Shown piece by piece: positions 17,049-25,948 of a stretch of 64,000 bases of DNA. The translations under genes were made by a program, and so were the position numbers. The notes under the pieces are model-generated. The model ran no database searches. It was not told where the DNA came from and saw only the letters and a program-made list of their open reading frames with translations. Source of the stretch: Pseudonocardia xinjiangensis (GTDB lineage Bacteria > Actinomycetota > Actinomycetes > Mycobacteriales > Pseudonocardiaceae); the NCBI RefSeq assembly GCF_012911925.1, contig NZ_JAAXKY010000020.1, positions 1-64,000 on the forward strand, given 5' to 3'. Position 1 is the stretch's first letter; the number at the start of each line of letters is the position of its first letter.

Positions 17049-18641
17049 ATGCCAGAGCACACTGCTAAGCCGAGGCCCCACTGGTCGCCCACCCGGCGAC
17101 AGCTGCTGCGGGTCGGTGCGGTCGGTGCCGCTGCGCTCGGTGTCTCGTCTCTGGGGGAATCCGCGGCGTGGGCCCAAGCAGGTCCGGCCGGAGGGCCGGT
17201 GCGCGAGCCGTTCACGCTCGGTGTGGCCTCCGGTGATCCGATGCCTGACGGTGTGGTGCTCTGGACCCGACTGGCCCCTGAGCCACTCGCCGAGGATGGG
17301 CTCGGTGGCATGCCCGACAGGCCCGTGCCGGTGCAGTGGGAGGTGTCCAAGGACGAGAGCTTCCGTCAGGTGGTGGCCCGGGGGACCGAGCTAGCCCGGC
17401 CGGAGGAGGCGCACTCGGTGCACGCCGAAGTGGCGGGCCTGCAGCCCGGTGCTGCGTACTTCTACCGCTTTCGTGCAGGCTCCGAGCTGAGCCCCGTGGG
17501 CCGCACGAAGACCGCGCCGGGCCCCGGCGCCCGGTTGGACCGGTTCGCTTTCGCCCTGGCCAGCTGCCAGAACTACCCGGCAGGGTTCTACACGGCCTAC
17601 GCCCACATGGCCGAGGAGAACCTCGATCTGGTCGCCTTCGTCGGCGACTACATCTACAACGGGGACGGTCAAGGAACCATCGGGCGGGGCTGGCTGCCGG
17701 TTCGTGAGGTCAAGACACTGTCGGATTACCGCGTTCGGCTGGGGCAGGTCAAGAGCGATCCTGATCTGAAGGCGGCGCACTCCGCATTCCCGTGGGTGGT
17801 CACCTTCGACGACCATGAGGTGGCGAACAACTGGGCCGGCGACGACGCCGACCCGGATGTCCCCGTGAGCGAATTCCTCGCCCGCCGCGCGGCCGCGTTC
17901 CAGGCGTACTACGAGCACATGCCGCTGCGCCGGGCGCAGCGACCGGTCGGTCCGGACGTACAGATCTACCGCCGCCTGACCTTCGGCGATCTGATCGATC
18001 TCTACGTGCTGGACACCCGGTCGTACCGTAGCGACCAGGTCCCGCAAGCGCAGCGGTACGACCCGAGCCGCACCATCCTCGGCGATGTGCAGGAGAGCTG
18101 GCTGAGTCAGGCGCTGGCCGGACCCACGGCCCGCTGGAACGTACTGGCCCAGCAGGTGTTCTTCTCCCAGAGAGACTTCACTGCCGGCCCGGATCAGGGC
18201 TTCAACGATGACTCCTGGGACGACTACGCCGTGGCGCGCGATCGACTTCGCGACCATCTCGCCACGGTCGGAACGAGCAACCCGATCGTGCTCTCCGGCG
18301 ACGTCCACATGAACTACGTCTGCGACATCAAGGCCGACTTCAACGACCCCAACTCCAGAACGGTGGCCACCGAGTTGGTAGGGACCTCCATCAGTTCGGA
18401 GGGCGACGGGAAGGCGAACCCGGTCGGCGACGCAAAGCAGATGGCCGAGAACCCGCACATCAAGTTCATCAACCGCGACCGGGGCTACGTGCGCACTGTC
18501 GTCACTCCCACGGAGTGGACCGCAGATTTCCGGACCGTCGACTATGTGTCCCGGCCCGGGGCCCCAGTAGGTACCCGCGCCAGCTTCGTCATCGAGGACG
18601 GGCGGCCCGGCGCAAGGTCCGTCCAGCCGCCTCCGGGGTGA
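17049..18641 (+). CDS. phoD: Secreted PhoD-like alkaline phosphatase/phosphodiesterase
   Basis: This 530-residue protein begins with a Tat signal peptide (TRRQLLRVGAVG, then a hydrophobic core ending SAAWA at about residue 42). The mature part follows PhoD order: FTLGVASGDPMPDGVVLWTRL near 55, ALASCQNYPAGFYTAY near 175, and metal-site motifs VAFVGDYIYN near 195, WVVTFDDHEVANNW near 255 and VLSGDVHMNYV near 415. PhoD enzymes use Fe/Ca to release phosphate from phosphodiesters and monoesters outside the cell. The ribosome site AAAGGAGAT precedes the ATG at good spacing. It is monocistronic here. The assignment to the PhoD family is firm; substrate preference is not visible. Confidence 0.93.
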   Translation: MPEHTAKPRPHWSPTRRQLLRVGAVGAAALGVSSLGESAAWAQAGPAGGPVREPFTLGVASGDPMPDGVVLWTRLAPEPLAEDGLGGMPDRPVPVQWEVSKDESFRQVVARGTELARPEEAHSVHAEVAGLQPGAAYFYRFRAGSELSPVGRTKTAPGPGARLDRFAFALASCQNYPAGFYTAYAHMAEENLDLVAFVGDYIYNGDGQGTIGRGWLPVREVKTLSDYRVRLGQVKSDPDLKAAHSAFPWVVTFDDHEVANNWAGDDADPDVPVSEFLARRAAAFQAYYEHMPLRRAQRPVGPDVQIYRRLTFGDLIDLYVLDTRSYRSDQVPQAQRYDPSRTILGDVQESWLSQALAGPTARWNVLAQQVFFSQRDFTAGPDQGFNDDSWDDYAVARDRLRDHLATVGTSNPIVLSGDVHMNYVCDIKADFNDPNSRTVATELVGTSISSEGDGKANPVGDAKQMAENPHIKFINRDRGYVRTVVTPTEWTADFRTVDYVSRPGAPVGTRASFVIEDGRPGARSVQPPPG

Positions 18642-18994
18642 TTGCCGCGTAGTCGGCGCCGGCTGCCGACGTCGCCTCCGTGGTCGGCGACTGGCGATAC
18701 GTCCGGAACGGCGCGACAGTGCCTTGCGACGTCACCCGCTTGATCGTCAGACGCTCTCGAAGAACAGGAAGTCCCCGACCTGGGTGGTCTCGAGCTGAAT
18801 CCGGTCGGCCAGGTTCGCGCTGACCCACGAGGCGGCCAGCGCATTGGCTTTCTGGGCCTGCTCCGCTGCAGCAGGGAGGGGCCAGGAGCGACCCAGCGCG
18901 CCACCGTCGCAACGTGCTGTTGAAAACCCGCACCGCCAGGTCCAGAGTGCGGGGGTGGCCGCGCCCTGACGCCGGCTTCCGTGAGGTTGAGCTG
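18642..18994. other. Intergenic with a possible minus-strand gene remnant
   Basis: No intact gene is present. On the minus strand, 18747 to about 18900 reads a coding-like tail (KANALAASWVSANLADRIQL, then VGDFLFFESV and a stop) without a visible start. It may be the 3' remnant of a lost gene. The plus-strand end (GAGGTTGAG, just before 18995) is the ribosome site of ppdK. Confidence 0.3.
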
Positions 18995-21715
18995 ATGCCG
19001 AAGTACGTGTACGAGTTCAGCGAGGGCGGCAAGGACCAGAAGGACCTGCTGGGAGGCAAGGGGGCCAACCTCGCCGAGATGACGCGGCTCGGCCTGCCGG
19101 TGCCGCCGGGGTTCACGGTGACGACCGAGGCGTGCCGGCGGTACCTGGCCGACGGGGTGGTGCCGCCGGAGCTGCGGGTGCAGGTGACGCGGGCGCTGCG
19201 GGCGTTGGAGGACAAGGTCGGCCGGCAGCTCGGGGACCCGAAGGACCCTCTGCTGGTGTCGGTGCGCTCGGGGGCGAAGTTCTCGATGCCCGGGATGATG
19301 GAGACCGTTCTCAACATCGGGCTGAACGATGTGTCGGTACGGGGTCTCGCCGCCGTGTCGGGCGACGAGCGGTTCGCCTGGGACTCCTATCGGCGGCTGA
19401 TCGCGATGTTCGGCAGGACCGTGCTCGGCATCGACGGGGAGTCGTTCGTCGAGGCGATGGACGCCATGAAGCGCACGCGCGGCGTCACCCAGGACGTCGA
19501 CCTCGACGCGAACGACCTCGAGGAGCTCGTCGAGGCCTACAAGAAGGTGGTGCACCAGGAGACGGGACGGTCGTTCCCGCAGCAGCCGCGCGAGCAGCTC
19601 GACCTGGCGATGAACGCCGTGTTCGACTCCTGGAACACCGAGCGGGCGCGGCTCTACCGCCGCCGCGAGCGGATCCCGCACGACCTGGGCACCGCGGTGA
19701 ACGTGGTCGCGATGGTGTTCGGCAACCTGGGACCGGACTCGGGGACCGGGGTGTGTTTCACCCGCGACCCGGCCACCGGCCGGCAGGGCGGCTACGGCGA
19801 CTACCTGCCCAACGCGCAGGGCGAGGACGTCGTCGCCGGCATCCGCAACACCCTCACCCTGGCGGACCTGGCCGAGCGCGACCCGGGGTCGGCGAGCCAG
19901 CTGTACGCGGTGATGCGCCGGTTGGAGACCCACTACCGGGACCTGTGCGACATCGAGTTCACCATCGAACGCGGCAAGCTGTGGATGCTGCAGACGCGGG
20001 TCGGCAAGCGCACCGCCGCCGCCGCGTTCCGGATCGCCGCCCAGCTCGTCGACGAACAGCTGATCACGATGGACGAGGCGTTGCAGCGGGTCACGGGCGA
20101 CCAGCTGGCACGACTGATGTTCCCGCAGTTCGACCGCTCCGCCACTCGGACCCGACTCGCCACCGGCCTGGCCGCCTCGCCGGGCGCGGCCGTGGGGGAG
20201 GCCGTGTTCGACTCCGCCACGGCCGTCGCGCGTCACGCCGCCGGCGACTCGGTCATCCTCGTGCGCCGGGAGACCAACCCCGACGACCTCGAGGGCATGA
20301 TCGCGGCAGCCGGGGTGCTGACCAGCCGCGGCGGTAAGACGTCGCACGCCGCCGTGGTGGCCCGTGGCATGGGACGCACGTGCGTGTGCGGGGCAGAGGC
20401 CATCGACGTCGACGCCGCAGCCCGAACGGCCCGCGTCGGCGACATCGTCGTGAACGAGGGCGACGTCATCGCCATCGACGGGTCCACCGGCGAGGTGTTT
20501 CTCGGCGACGTGCCGGTGATGACCTCACCGGTGGCGGCATACCTGGAGGAGGGCCTGGACACCGCCCTGTCCGGGGCGGACGAGGAGACCGCCGAGCTGG
20601 TGCAGGCCGTGCACCGCGTCCTCACCCACGCCGACGCCACCCGGCGCCTCGGGGTGCGGGCCAACGCCGACACCGGCGAGGACGCGGCGCGCGCCCGCCG
20701 GCTCGGCGCCGAGGGCATCGGCCTGTGCCGGACCGAGCACATGTTCCTCGGCGACCGGCGCGCGCTCGTCGAGCGCCTGATCCTCGCCGACTCTGCTGCC
20801 GCGCGGTCCTCGGCGCTGGAGGCGTTGACGCCGAGACAGCGCGGCGACTTCGTCGAGCTGCTGGAGGCGATGGACGGGCTGCCGGTGACGATCCGCCTGC
20901 TCGACCCGCCGCTGCACGAGTTCCTGCCCGACCGGACCGAGCTGTCCGTCCGGGTCGCGGTCGGACGGGAACGCGGGGAGGACACCGCCGCCGGCGAGAC
21001 GCTTCTCGCCGCGGTGGAGAGGCTGCACGAGTCCAACCCGATGCTGGGCCTGCGAGGTGTGCGGCTGGGGCTGGTCGTGCCCGGGTTGTTCGCGATGCAG
21101 GTCCGCGCGATCGCCGAGGCCGCCGCGGATCGCATCAAGGCCGGCGGCGACCCGCAGGTGGAGATCATGGTTCCGCTCGTGGGGTCGGTGATGGAGCTGC
21201 ACCTGATCCGGGACGAGACGGACGGCGTTCTCGCCGATGTCGCCGAGCGGGAGGGCGTCACCCTCGACATTCCCGTCGGAACAATGATCGAGCTGCCCCG
21301 GGCGGCGCTCACCGCGGGGAGGATCGCCGAAGCCGCCGACTTCTTCTCGTTCGGCACCAACGACCTCACCCAGACCGCGTGGGGGTTCTCCCGCGACGAC
21401 GTCGAGGCGGCCTTCTTCGCCGCCTACCTGGACAAGGGCGTGTTCACCGTGTCGCCCTTCGAGACGCTCGACGCCATCGGCGTCGGCAGGCTCGTCCGCA
21501 TCGCCGTCGAGGAGGGCCGGCGCGCGCGGCCGGGGCTCAAGATGGGGGTGTGCGGCGAGCACGGCGGCGACCCGGAGTCCGTGCACTTCTTCCACGAGGT
21601 CGGGCTCGACTACGTCTCCTGCAGCCCGTTCCGCATACCCGTCGCCCGCCTCGAGGCGGGCCGCGCCGCCATCACCCACGACGACACCGCCGCCGGCCTG
21701 GCCGGAGCCCGCTGA
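18995..21715 (+). CDS. ppdK: Pyruvate, phosphate dikinase
   Basis: This 906-residue enzyme interconverts pyruvate, ATP and Pi with phosphoenolpyruvate, AMP and PPi. The ATP-grasp domain begins with DLLGGKGANLAEMTRLGLPV and includes VRSGAKFSMPGMMETVLNIG near 90. The swivelling phosphohistidine domain has GGKTSHAAVVARGMG with catalytic His451. The C-terminal PEP-binding barrel shows GIGLCRTEHMFL near 575, FGTNDLTQTAWGFSRDD near 788 and GVCGEHGGDP near 850. Length and all key motifs are intact. ATG 18995 follows GAGGTTGAG and gives the standard N-terminus (KYVYEFSEG); the longer in-frame extension is not needed. It is convergent with the rhamnogalacturonan lyase, 25 bp apart. Confidence 0.96.
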   Translation: MPKYVYEFSEGGKDQKDLLGGKGANLAEMTRLGLPVPPGFTVTTEACRRYLADGVVPPELRVQVTRALRALEDKVGRQLGDPKDPLLVSVRSGAKFSMPGMMETVLNIGLNDVSVRGLAAVSGDERFAWDSYRRLIAMFGRTVLGIDGESFVEAMDAMKRTRGVTQDVDLDANDLEELVEAYKKVVHQETGRSFPQQPREQLDLAMNAVFDSWNTERARLYRRRERIPHDLGTAVNVVAMVFGNLGPDSGTGVCFTRDPATGRQGGYGDYLPNAQGEDVVAGIRNTLTLADLAERDPGSASQLYAVMRRLETHYRDLCDIEFTIERGKLWMLQTRVGKRTAAAAFRIAAQLVDEQLITMDEALQRVTGDQLARLMFPQFDRSATRTRLATGLAASPGAAVGEAVFDSATAVARHAAGDSVILVRRETNPDDLEGMIAAAGVLTSRGGKTSHAAVVARGMGRTCVCGAEAIDVDAAARTARVGDIVVNEGDVIAIDGSTGEVFLGDVPVMTSPVAAYLEEGLDTALSGADEETAELVQAVHRVLTHADATRRLGVRANADTGEDAARARRLGAEGIGLCRTEHMFLGDRRALVERLILADSAAARSSALEALTPRQRGDFVELLEAMDGLPVTIRLLDPPLHEFLPDRTELSVRVAVGRERGEDTAAGETLLAAVERLHESNPMLGLRGVRLGLVVPGLFAMQVRAIAEAAADRIKAGGDPQVEIMVPLVGSVMELHLIRDETDGVLADVAEREGVTLDIPVGTMIELPRAALTAGRIAEAADFFSFGTNDLTQTAWGFSRDDVEAAFFAAYLDKGVFTVSPFETLDAIGVGRLVRIAVEEGRRARPGLKMGVCGEHGGDPESVHFFHEVGLDYVSCSPFRIPVARLEAGRAAITHDDTAAGLAGAR

Positions 21716-21740
21716 CGAGCGCCGCCCCGTCACAGGGTCC

Positions 21741-24419
21741 TCAGCCCTTGGGCGACACGTCGATGTCGTCCCGGCGCCCGGGCAGGGGGTGTGCCGCGGT
21801 GTCCGGGTCGAGGAAGAAGCCCGGGTGCGGAGCCATGTTGTAGACGGTGCTCTGCGACGCCACCTGGTTGCGGTACTGCGGGTCGTGCATGAGGGTGCGC
21901 AGCTTGTGCGCGGTCGGGATGGTCGTCGTGTAGAGCCGCAGCCGGTCGTCGCCCACCTTCCACACGATCTCCTCCCGCCAGTCCCCGAGGAGGTCGGCCG
22001 ACAGCAGCGGGCTGTTGCGACCGCCGTCGCGGTTGAAGCCGACGCCCTCGGCGGTGAACAGCGCCGTGCCGCCCACGGATGCGGGACGTTCGGTGTAGGT
22101 GGTGTTCGGCTTCGAGACCGTCCCGGCGTCGAGCAGTTCCCGGGTGAGGTCGCCGTCCCAGTAGACGAGGAAGTTCATGGGGATGTCGGTGGCGTACAGG
22201 CGCTCCCCGGTGACCGCGCTGTAGACGTACCCGTGCGTCCAGTACTCGGCGCCCGGGCTGTTCGGGTCGATGTTCTCCGCCACGCCCTTCTCGTTGTCCC
22301 CGCCGGTGTAGACGCCGGCGCGCACCTCGCCGGTGACCGGGTCGTAGACGGCGGCCCCCGGCCGGTACCCGAGGCCCTCGGCGCCGTTGCGGTCGACGGT
22401 GTGCAGGTCGGCCGGCTGCTCCTGGACGATGAACACCTCCGGACCTGGCCGGGCGGGGTCGAAGTCGCCGACGTGGAACGCGTCGCCGTGCACGAGGTGG
22501 GCGAACCGGTCGTCGGCGTCGGGCGCGTGCATCGCCGCCGTCAGGTCGACGTCGGGCGCCGGGACGGGGAACGGGAACCAGGTGCCGGCGACGGTCTTCA
22601 CCGTGAGGTCGTCGTCGAGGATCATGGCGCCGTAGACGATCTCGTCGCGGCCGTCGAGGTCGACGTCGGCGCTCATCATCGAGTGCACCCCGCGCTCCTC
22701 CCCGAGATCCGGGTCGGGCAGTGCGGCGGAGTCGAAGGTGGCGCCGAGCCGGAGCTTCCCGTCCTCGAGCGTGTAGGCCGCCACGGTGCTGCGCGCGTAG
22801 TAGCCCCGCGCCATGATCGCGCTGGGCCGCTGCCCGTCGAGGTAGGCGACCCCGCCGAGGAAGCGGTTCGCGCGGTTGCCCTGGTGGTCGCCCCACGGGT
22901 AGTAGCCCCAGCGGGTCGCCGGGTCCGACCAGTACGGGTCGGGGATGTCCTTCGGGTCGAGGGACACCTGGCCGCCGGGCTCGGTCTCGCTGTCGGCGAC
23001 GGCGGCCTCGAAGTTCGCCCCGCGATGGTCGACCGGCGCCACGCCCCAGTTCGGGTCCCCGTACGGGAAGGCGTAGCCAGTGGAGTCGATGATCCGGCCC
23101 GTCACGCCGTCGAAGGCGGTGAGGTACTCCTCGCTCGTGCCGATCGGCCCGTAGGTGTAGACCTTGCCCCACTGCCGCACGTTCTGCTCCGGCGGCGTGT
23201 TCCCGCCCGGCAGGATCCAGCTGACGGCGTAGGTGTTGAGCGCGTCCCAGTTCCGTTCGAGCGTGTCGACGTCGCCGCCCGCGACGTAACCCGCCATCCG
23301 CTCCGAGGTCGCCTCGGCGTCGCCGACGACGTCCCGGACCTCGAACTTCCCGGCGGCGTCGACCCCACCCGACGCCGTGCCGTTGGCGGTCTTGAGGATC
23401 AGCTCGGCCCGGCCGTCCCCGTCGAAGTCCTGCACGACGAGCTGCGTGTCGTGCGCTCCGGCGCGGATGTTCCAGCCCATGTCGACGCGCCACAGCAGCC
23501 TGCCGTCGAGCTCGTAGGCGTCGATGATCGTCGGTGCCGTGTAGCCGTACTGCGAGGAGTCCTTGGCGTTGTCGGGGTTCCACTTCACGACGAGCTCGTA
23601 GCTGCCGTCGCCGTCCAGGTCGCCGGGGACGGCCTCGGCCGGGGTGTAGGCGCTGGTGGCCGTGGCGAGCGAACCGTCGGGGTTGCGGACGTAGTCCAGC
23701 CGCGGGCCGCGGTCGAGCTTGTCGACGTAGCGGCGGAACGTCTCGTCCAGCTCGGCGAAGAGCCCGTCGCTGATGCGGTAGCGGTCGCCCTCGACCTTCA
23801 TGGCTTCCGTCGCGAACGGTGAGCGCGGCGCCCAGCCCGGCTCCTGCAGGTAGGCCGGCAGCGGCGCGATGAGCTGCGCGAACTCGCCCTCGGTGAGGCC
23901 GGCGGGAGCGGCGTGCGCGTCCCGGATCCGCCGCAGCAGGTTCATGTCGACCGGCTCGAACTGCTTCCCGCTCACCGTCGTCTCGAACGTCTGCGCGACC
24001 GGCACCACGGCCGGTGCGGGACGCTGCAGCGGGATGTCCATCGCCTGGTTCGCCAGCGGCCGCACCGGCGCGGACCGGGGGAGCGGGCCGTCGCCTGCCA
24101 CCGCCTCGACCTCGTAGGAGGACGTGGCGGTGCCGGCCGGATCGGTCCAGTTCGTGCTGTCGGTGACCGTCGCGACCAGCTGCCCGTCGCGATGGATGCG
24201 GAAGGCGACGTCGTCGGGCTCGTCGCCGAGGAAACGCCAGCTCAGGTACACGCCGTCGGCCACCTTGACGGCCACGACACCGCGGTCGAGGTGCTCCATC
24301 TGACGGACGACGGGGGGCGGCGTCGCGGCGCTTGCCTGGGGGGTGATCAACCCGGTCGTGAGGACGGGCGCGAGCGTCAACGCCGCGACGGCGAGACGTA
24401 GGGCGGGTCTTCTCGGCAC
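21741..24419 (-). CDS. Secreted rhamnogalacturonan lyase (PL11)
   Basis: This 892-residue protein has a Sec signal peptide (MPRRPALRLAVAALTL to the QASAA cleavage area near 32). It then reads as a PL11 rhamnogalacturonan lyase: the N-terminal DRGVVAVKVADGVYLSWRFL beta-domain, followed by a beta-propeller with repeated calcium-type loops (DLDGDGSYELVVKW near 265, DFDGDGRAELILK near 325). The enzyme cleaves the backbone of pectic rhamnogalacturonan-I outside the cell by beta-elimination. GTG 24419 has an AGGAGG ribosome site. A LacI-type operator lies just upstream (24446-24460). It is one of three plant-cell-wall genes in the window, with GH51 and the truncated glycosidase. Confidence 0.92.
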   Translation of the reverse strand: MPRRPALRLAVAALTLAPVLTTGLITPQASAATPPPVVRQMEHLDRGVVAVKVADGVYLSWRFLGDEPDDVAFRIHRDGQLVATVTDSTNWTDPAGTATSSYEVEAVAGDGPLPRSAPVRPLANQAMDIPLQRPAPAVVPVAQTFETTVSGKQFEPVDMNLLRRIRDAHAAPAGLTEGEFAQLIAPLPAYLQEPGWAPRSPFATEAMKVEGDRYRISDGLFAELDETFRRYVDKLDRGPRLDYVRNPDGSLATATSAYTPAEAVPGDLDGDGSYELVVKWNPDNAKDSSQYGYTAPTIIDAYELDGRLLWRVDMGWNIRAGAHDTQLVVQDFDGDGRAELILKTANGTASGGVDAAGKFEVRDVVGDAEATSERMAGYVAGGDVDTLERNWDALNTYAVSWILPGGNTPPEQNVRQWGKVYTYGPIGTSEEYLTAFDGVTGRIIDSTGYAFPYGDPNWGVAPVDHRGANFEAAVADSETEPGGQVSLDPKDIPDPYWSDPATRWGYYPWGDHQGNRANRFLGGVAYLDGQRPSAIMARGYYARSTVAAYTLEDGKLRLGATFDSAALPDPDLGEERGVHSMMSADVDLDGRDEIVYGAMILDDDLTVKTVAGTWFPFPVPAPDVDLTAAMHAPDADDRFAHLVHGDAFHVGDFDPARPGPEVFIVQEQPADLHTVDRNGAEGLGYRPGAAVYDPVTGEVRAGVYTGGDNEKGVAENIDPNSPGAEYWTHGYVYSAVTGERLYATDIPMNFLVYWDGDLTRELLDAGTVSKPNTTYTERPASVGGTALFTAEGVGFNRDGGRNSPLLSADLLGDWREEIVWKVGDDRLRLYTTTIPTAHKLRTLMHDPQYRNQVASQSTVYNMAPHPGFFLDPDTAAHPLPGRRDDIDVSPKG

Positions 24420-24445
24420 TGAGAGATCCTCCTGGTGCGCTAGGT

Positions 24446-24460
24446 AAGCGTTTTCCGCTT
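24446..24460 (-). promoter_or_regulatory. LacI-family operator upstream of the PL11 lyase
   Basis: AAGCG-TTTTC-CGCTT is a perfect 5-5-5 inverted repeat, 27 bp upstream of the lyase start, and has the look of LacI/GalR-family operators with AAGCG half-sites. A CGCTAGGTA word flanks it on both sides (24438-24446 and 24472-24480). It probably binds a sugar-responsive repressor. No lacI gene is adjacent; the nearest is at 55219 and would be a distant candidate. Confidence 0.6.
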
Positions 24461-24590
24461 GCGGAGAGCCACGCTAGGTATCGATCGAGTGAGGGTCAAG
24501 GAGGTGACCTCGCGATCAGCCGGCCCGCGCCCATGAGGGCGCCTACGCGTGTTTTGCTTGCGCCCCCGATCGGACCGGTGGCGGCCACCG

Positions 24591-25478
24591 TCAGATGCCT
24601 TTGCGGAACCGCTCGGTGATCTGTTGGCCCCACTGCGGGCGAGCGGGCCGCACGCCCTGGTCGTCGGTGAACCGATCAACCAGATCCTCGAGGTGCACGT
24701 CCACGGCCGCTTCGACCAGGCCGGCGTAGACGTCGGCAGCTGATCGACATCGCCGCCAGCTGATCAGCCCCAGGACCGCGCCGATGACCGCGGACGGCCA
24801 CCACACTGCACCGAGCGCCAGGTAGAGCAGCGCCCACCCGCCGAGCGTGGCGGCATCGTCCAGTTGGCGTCGGCCGACTGTCAGTGGGGTTCGTGAGCTC
24901 TCCGGCAGCAGCAACCACAGCCGGGGCCAGAGGAAAGTGAGGTCTACGCCGTACTCCTGGTGGACCCGCAGCGTCGGCGCGTCCAGTCGGTCGCCGATCC
25001 AGGTCGCGTTGATCGGCTCGATCAGGGCGATGCGGTTTCGGCGCTCGGCCAGTTCGGCGAGGCGGTCGCGTTCTCCCGCGTCGCGGGCGCGCTCCCACTC
25101 CTGGTTCGCACGCATCCAGGCGGCGCGGCGGCGGCGGGTACAGGCGCGTGCCGGTCGTCGCAATGGCGCGGGCCAGCGGCCCGCGAGGGCATGCTCGACG
25201 GGCGTAGCGAGAGCGTTCGCGAGCAACCCGCTGCCCACCGATGCCACCAGCAATACCAGCAGCAACAACACCGTCCGGGACAAGTCGCCCGACGCCCCGG
25301 CGTCGGGCGGCACCAGCTGTCCCAGCCGTCGCCCCAGCATCTCGAGATCGGCCCAACGCCGGTGGCCGAGCAGCGCTGCGGCGGCCGCCGTGGCGGTGAA
25401 CAACAGGCCCGGCAGCACCAGGAGCGCCACCCAGCGTTCGGCCAGCTTCTTGCCGATCTCGGTGACGAAGGCGTTCAC
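24591..25478 (-). CDS. Multipass membrane protein of the CHAT locus
   Basis: This 295-residue protein has predicted membrane helices at about 15-38 (WVALLVLPGLLFTATAAAAA), 68-90 (TVLLLLVLLVASVGSGLLA) and a double span at about 212-245. Between helices 2 and 3 lies a charged cytoplasmic stretch with RRRRAAWMRANQEWERARDAG and RNRIALIEPINATW. No family is recognised. Its GTG start (25478) overlaps the stop of the zinc-ribbon gene (GTGA), so the two are co-translated and divergent from the CHAT gene. A membrane effector activated or cleaved by the CHAT protease is a reasonable hypothesis, but this is inference. Confidence 0.7.
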   Translation of the reverse strand: MNAFVTEIGKKLAERWVALLVLPGLLFTATAAAAALLGHRRWADLEMLGRRLGQLVPPDAGASGDLSRTVLLLLVLLVASVGSGLLANALATPVEHALAGRWPAPLRRPARACTRRRRAAWMRANQEWERARDAGERDRLAELAERRNRIALIEPINATWIGDRLDAPTLRVHQEYGVDLTFLWPRLWLLLPESSRTPLTVGRRQLDDAATLGGWALLYLALGAVWWPSAVIGAVLGLISWRRCRSAADVYAGLVEAAVDVHLEDLVDRFTDDQGVRPARPQWGQQITERFRKGI

Positions 25479-25864
25479 CGGATCGGCTCACCGTCGGTGT
25501 GGAAGCGCAGCGCCTGCTGGTGCACGTCACAGCGGGGCACCGGGGAACCGGCCCGGCGCGACTCGACCCGGTTGCACAGGTCGACGGGGCAGACATAGCC
25601 GCCGGTCACCGGTGGCAGCGCAACGTCGGACAGCCGCGGCGGCAGCCCGTCGCGCGACGACTCGCCGCCCACGTCCGCGGCGTCCGTCGGGTCGAGCGCC
25701 GCGATCAGCTCGGCGACCGGTTCGCCGCGGCGGGCGGCCCGGATCACCAGTTCGACCTGGGCACGGGCGGCCGCTCCCGCCGGGCCGCGCAGCAGTGCCC
25801 GGAGCGGGCCGAGGTCGGCGCAGAAGCGAGCCAAGCTGTCCCGCTCGATCTGCTGCTCACCCAC
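25475..25864 (-). CDS. Small helical protein with C-terminal zinc ribbon (CHAT locus)
   Basis: Starting at GTG 25864, after a GGGGGGGAA site, this is a 129-residue protein; an in-frame ATG at 25933 would add 23 residues and overlap the divergent gene. Residues about 5-55 are helical (ERDSLARFCADLGPLRALLR, then AQVELVIRAARRGEPVAELI) and recall the effector-associated or death-like domains of bacterial caspase systems. The C-terminus has a probable zinc site (YVCPVDLCNR, then PRCDVHQ: C-x4-C and C-x2-H). Similar pairings accompany CHAT/caspase proteins in actinomycete conflict systems. Adaptor function linking protease and membrane protein is inference. Confidence 0.65.
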   Translation of the reverse strand: MGEQQIERDSLARFCADLGPLRALLRGPAGAAARAQVELVIRAARRGEPVAELIAALDPTDAADVGGESSRDGLPPRLSDVALPPVTGGYVCPVDLCNRVESRRAGSPVPRCDVHQQALRFHTDGEPIR

Positions 25865-25948
25865 GATTCCCCCCCCAGAGGCCGGTGCCGGCCCGGGAAG
25901 TGTAGGTGAGTGTCCACAGTGCATCGACGCCATGTGGGTGGACCGCTA

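Noticed and set aside
21789-23822. 677-residue plus-strand frame over the rhamnogalacturonan lyase
   Set aside because: Shadow frame opposite a gene with clear PL11 motifs and signal peptide.
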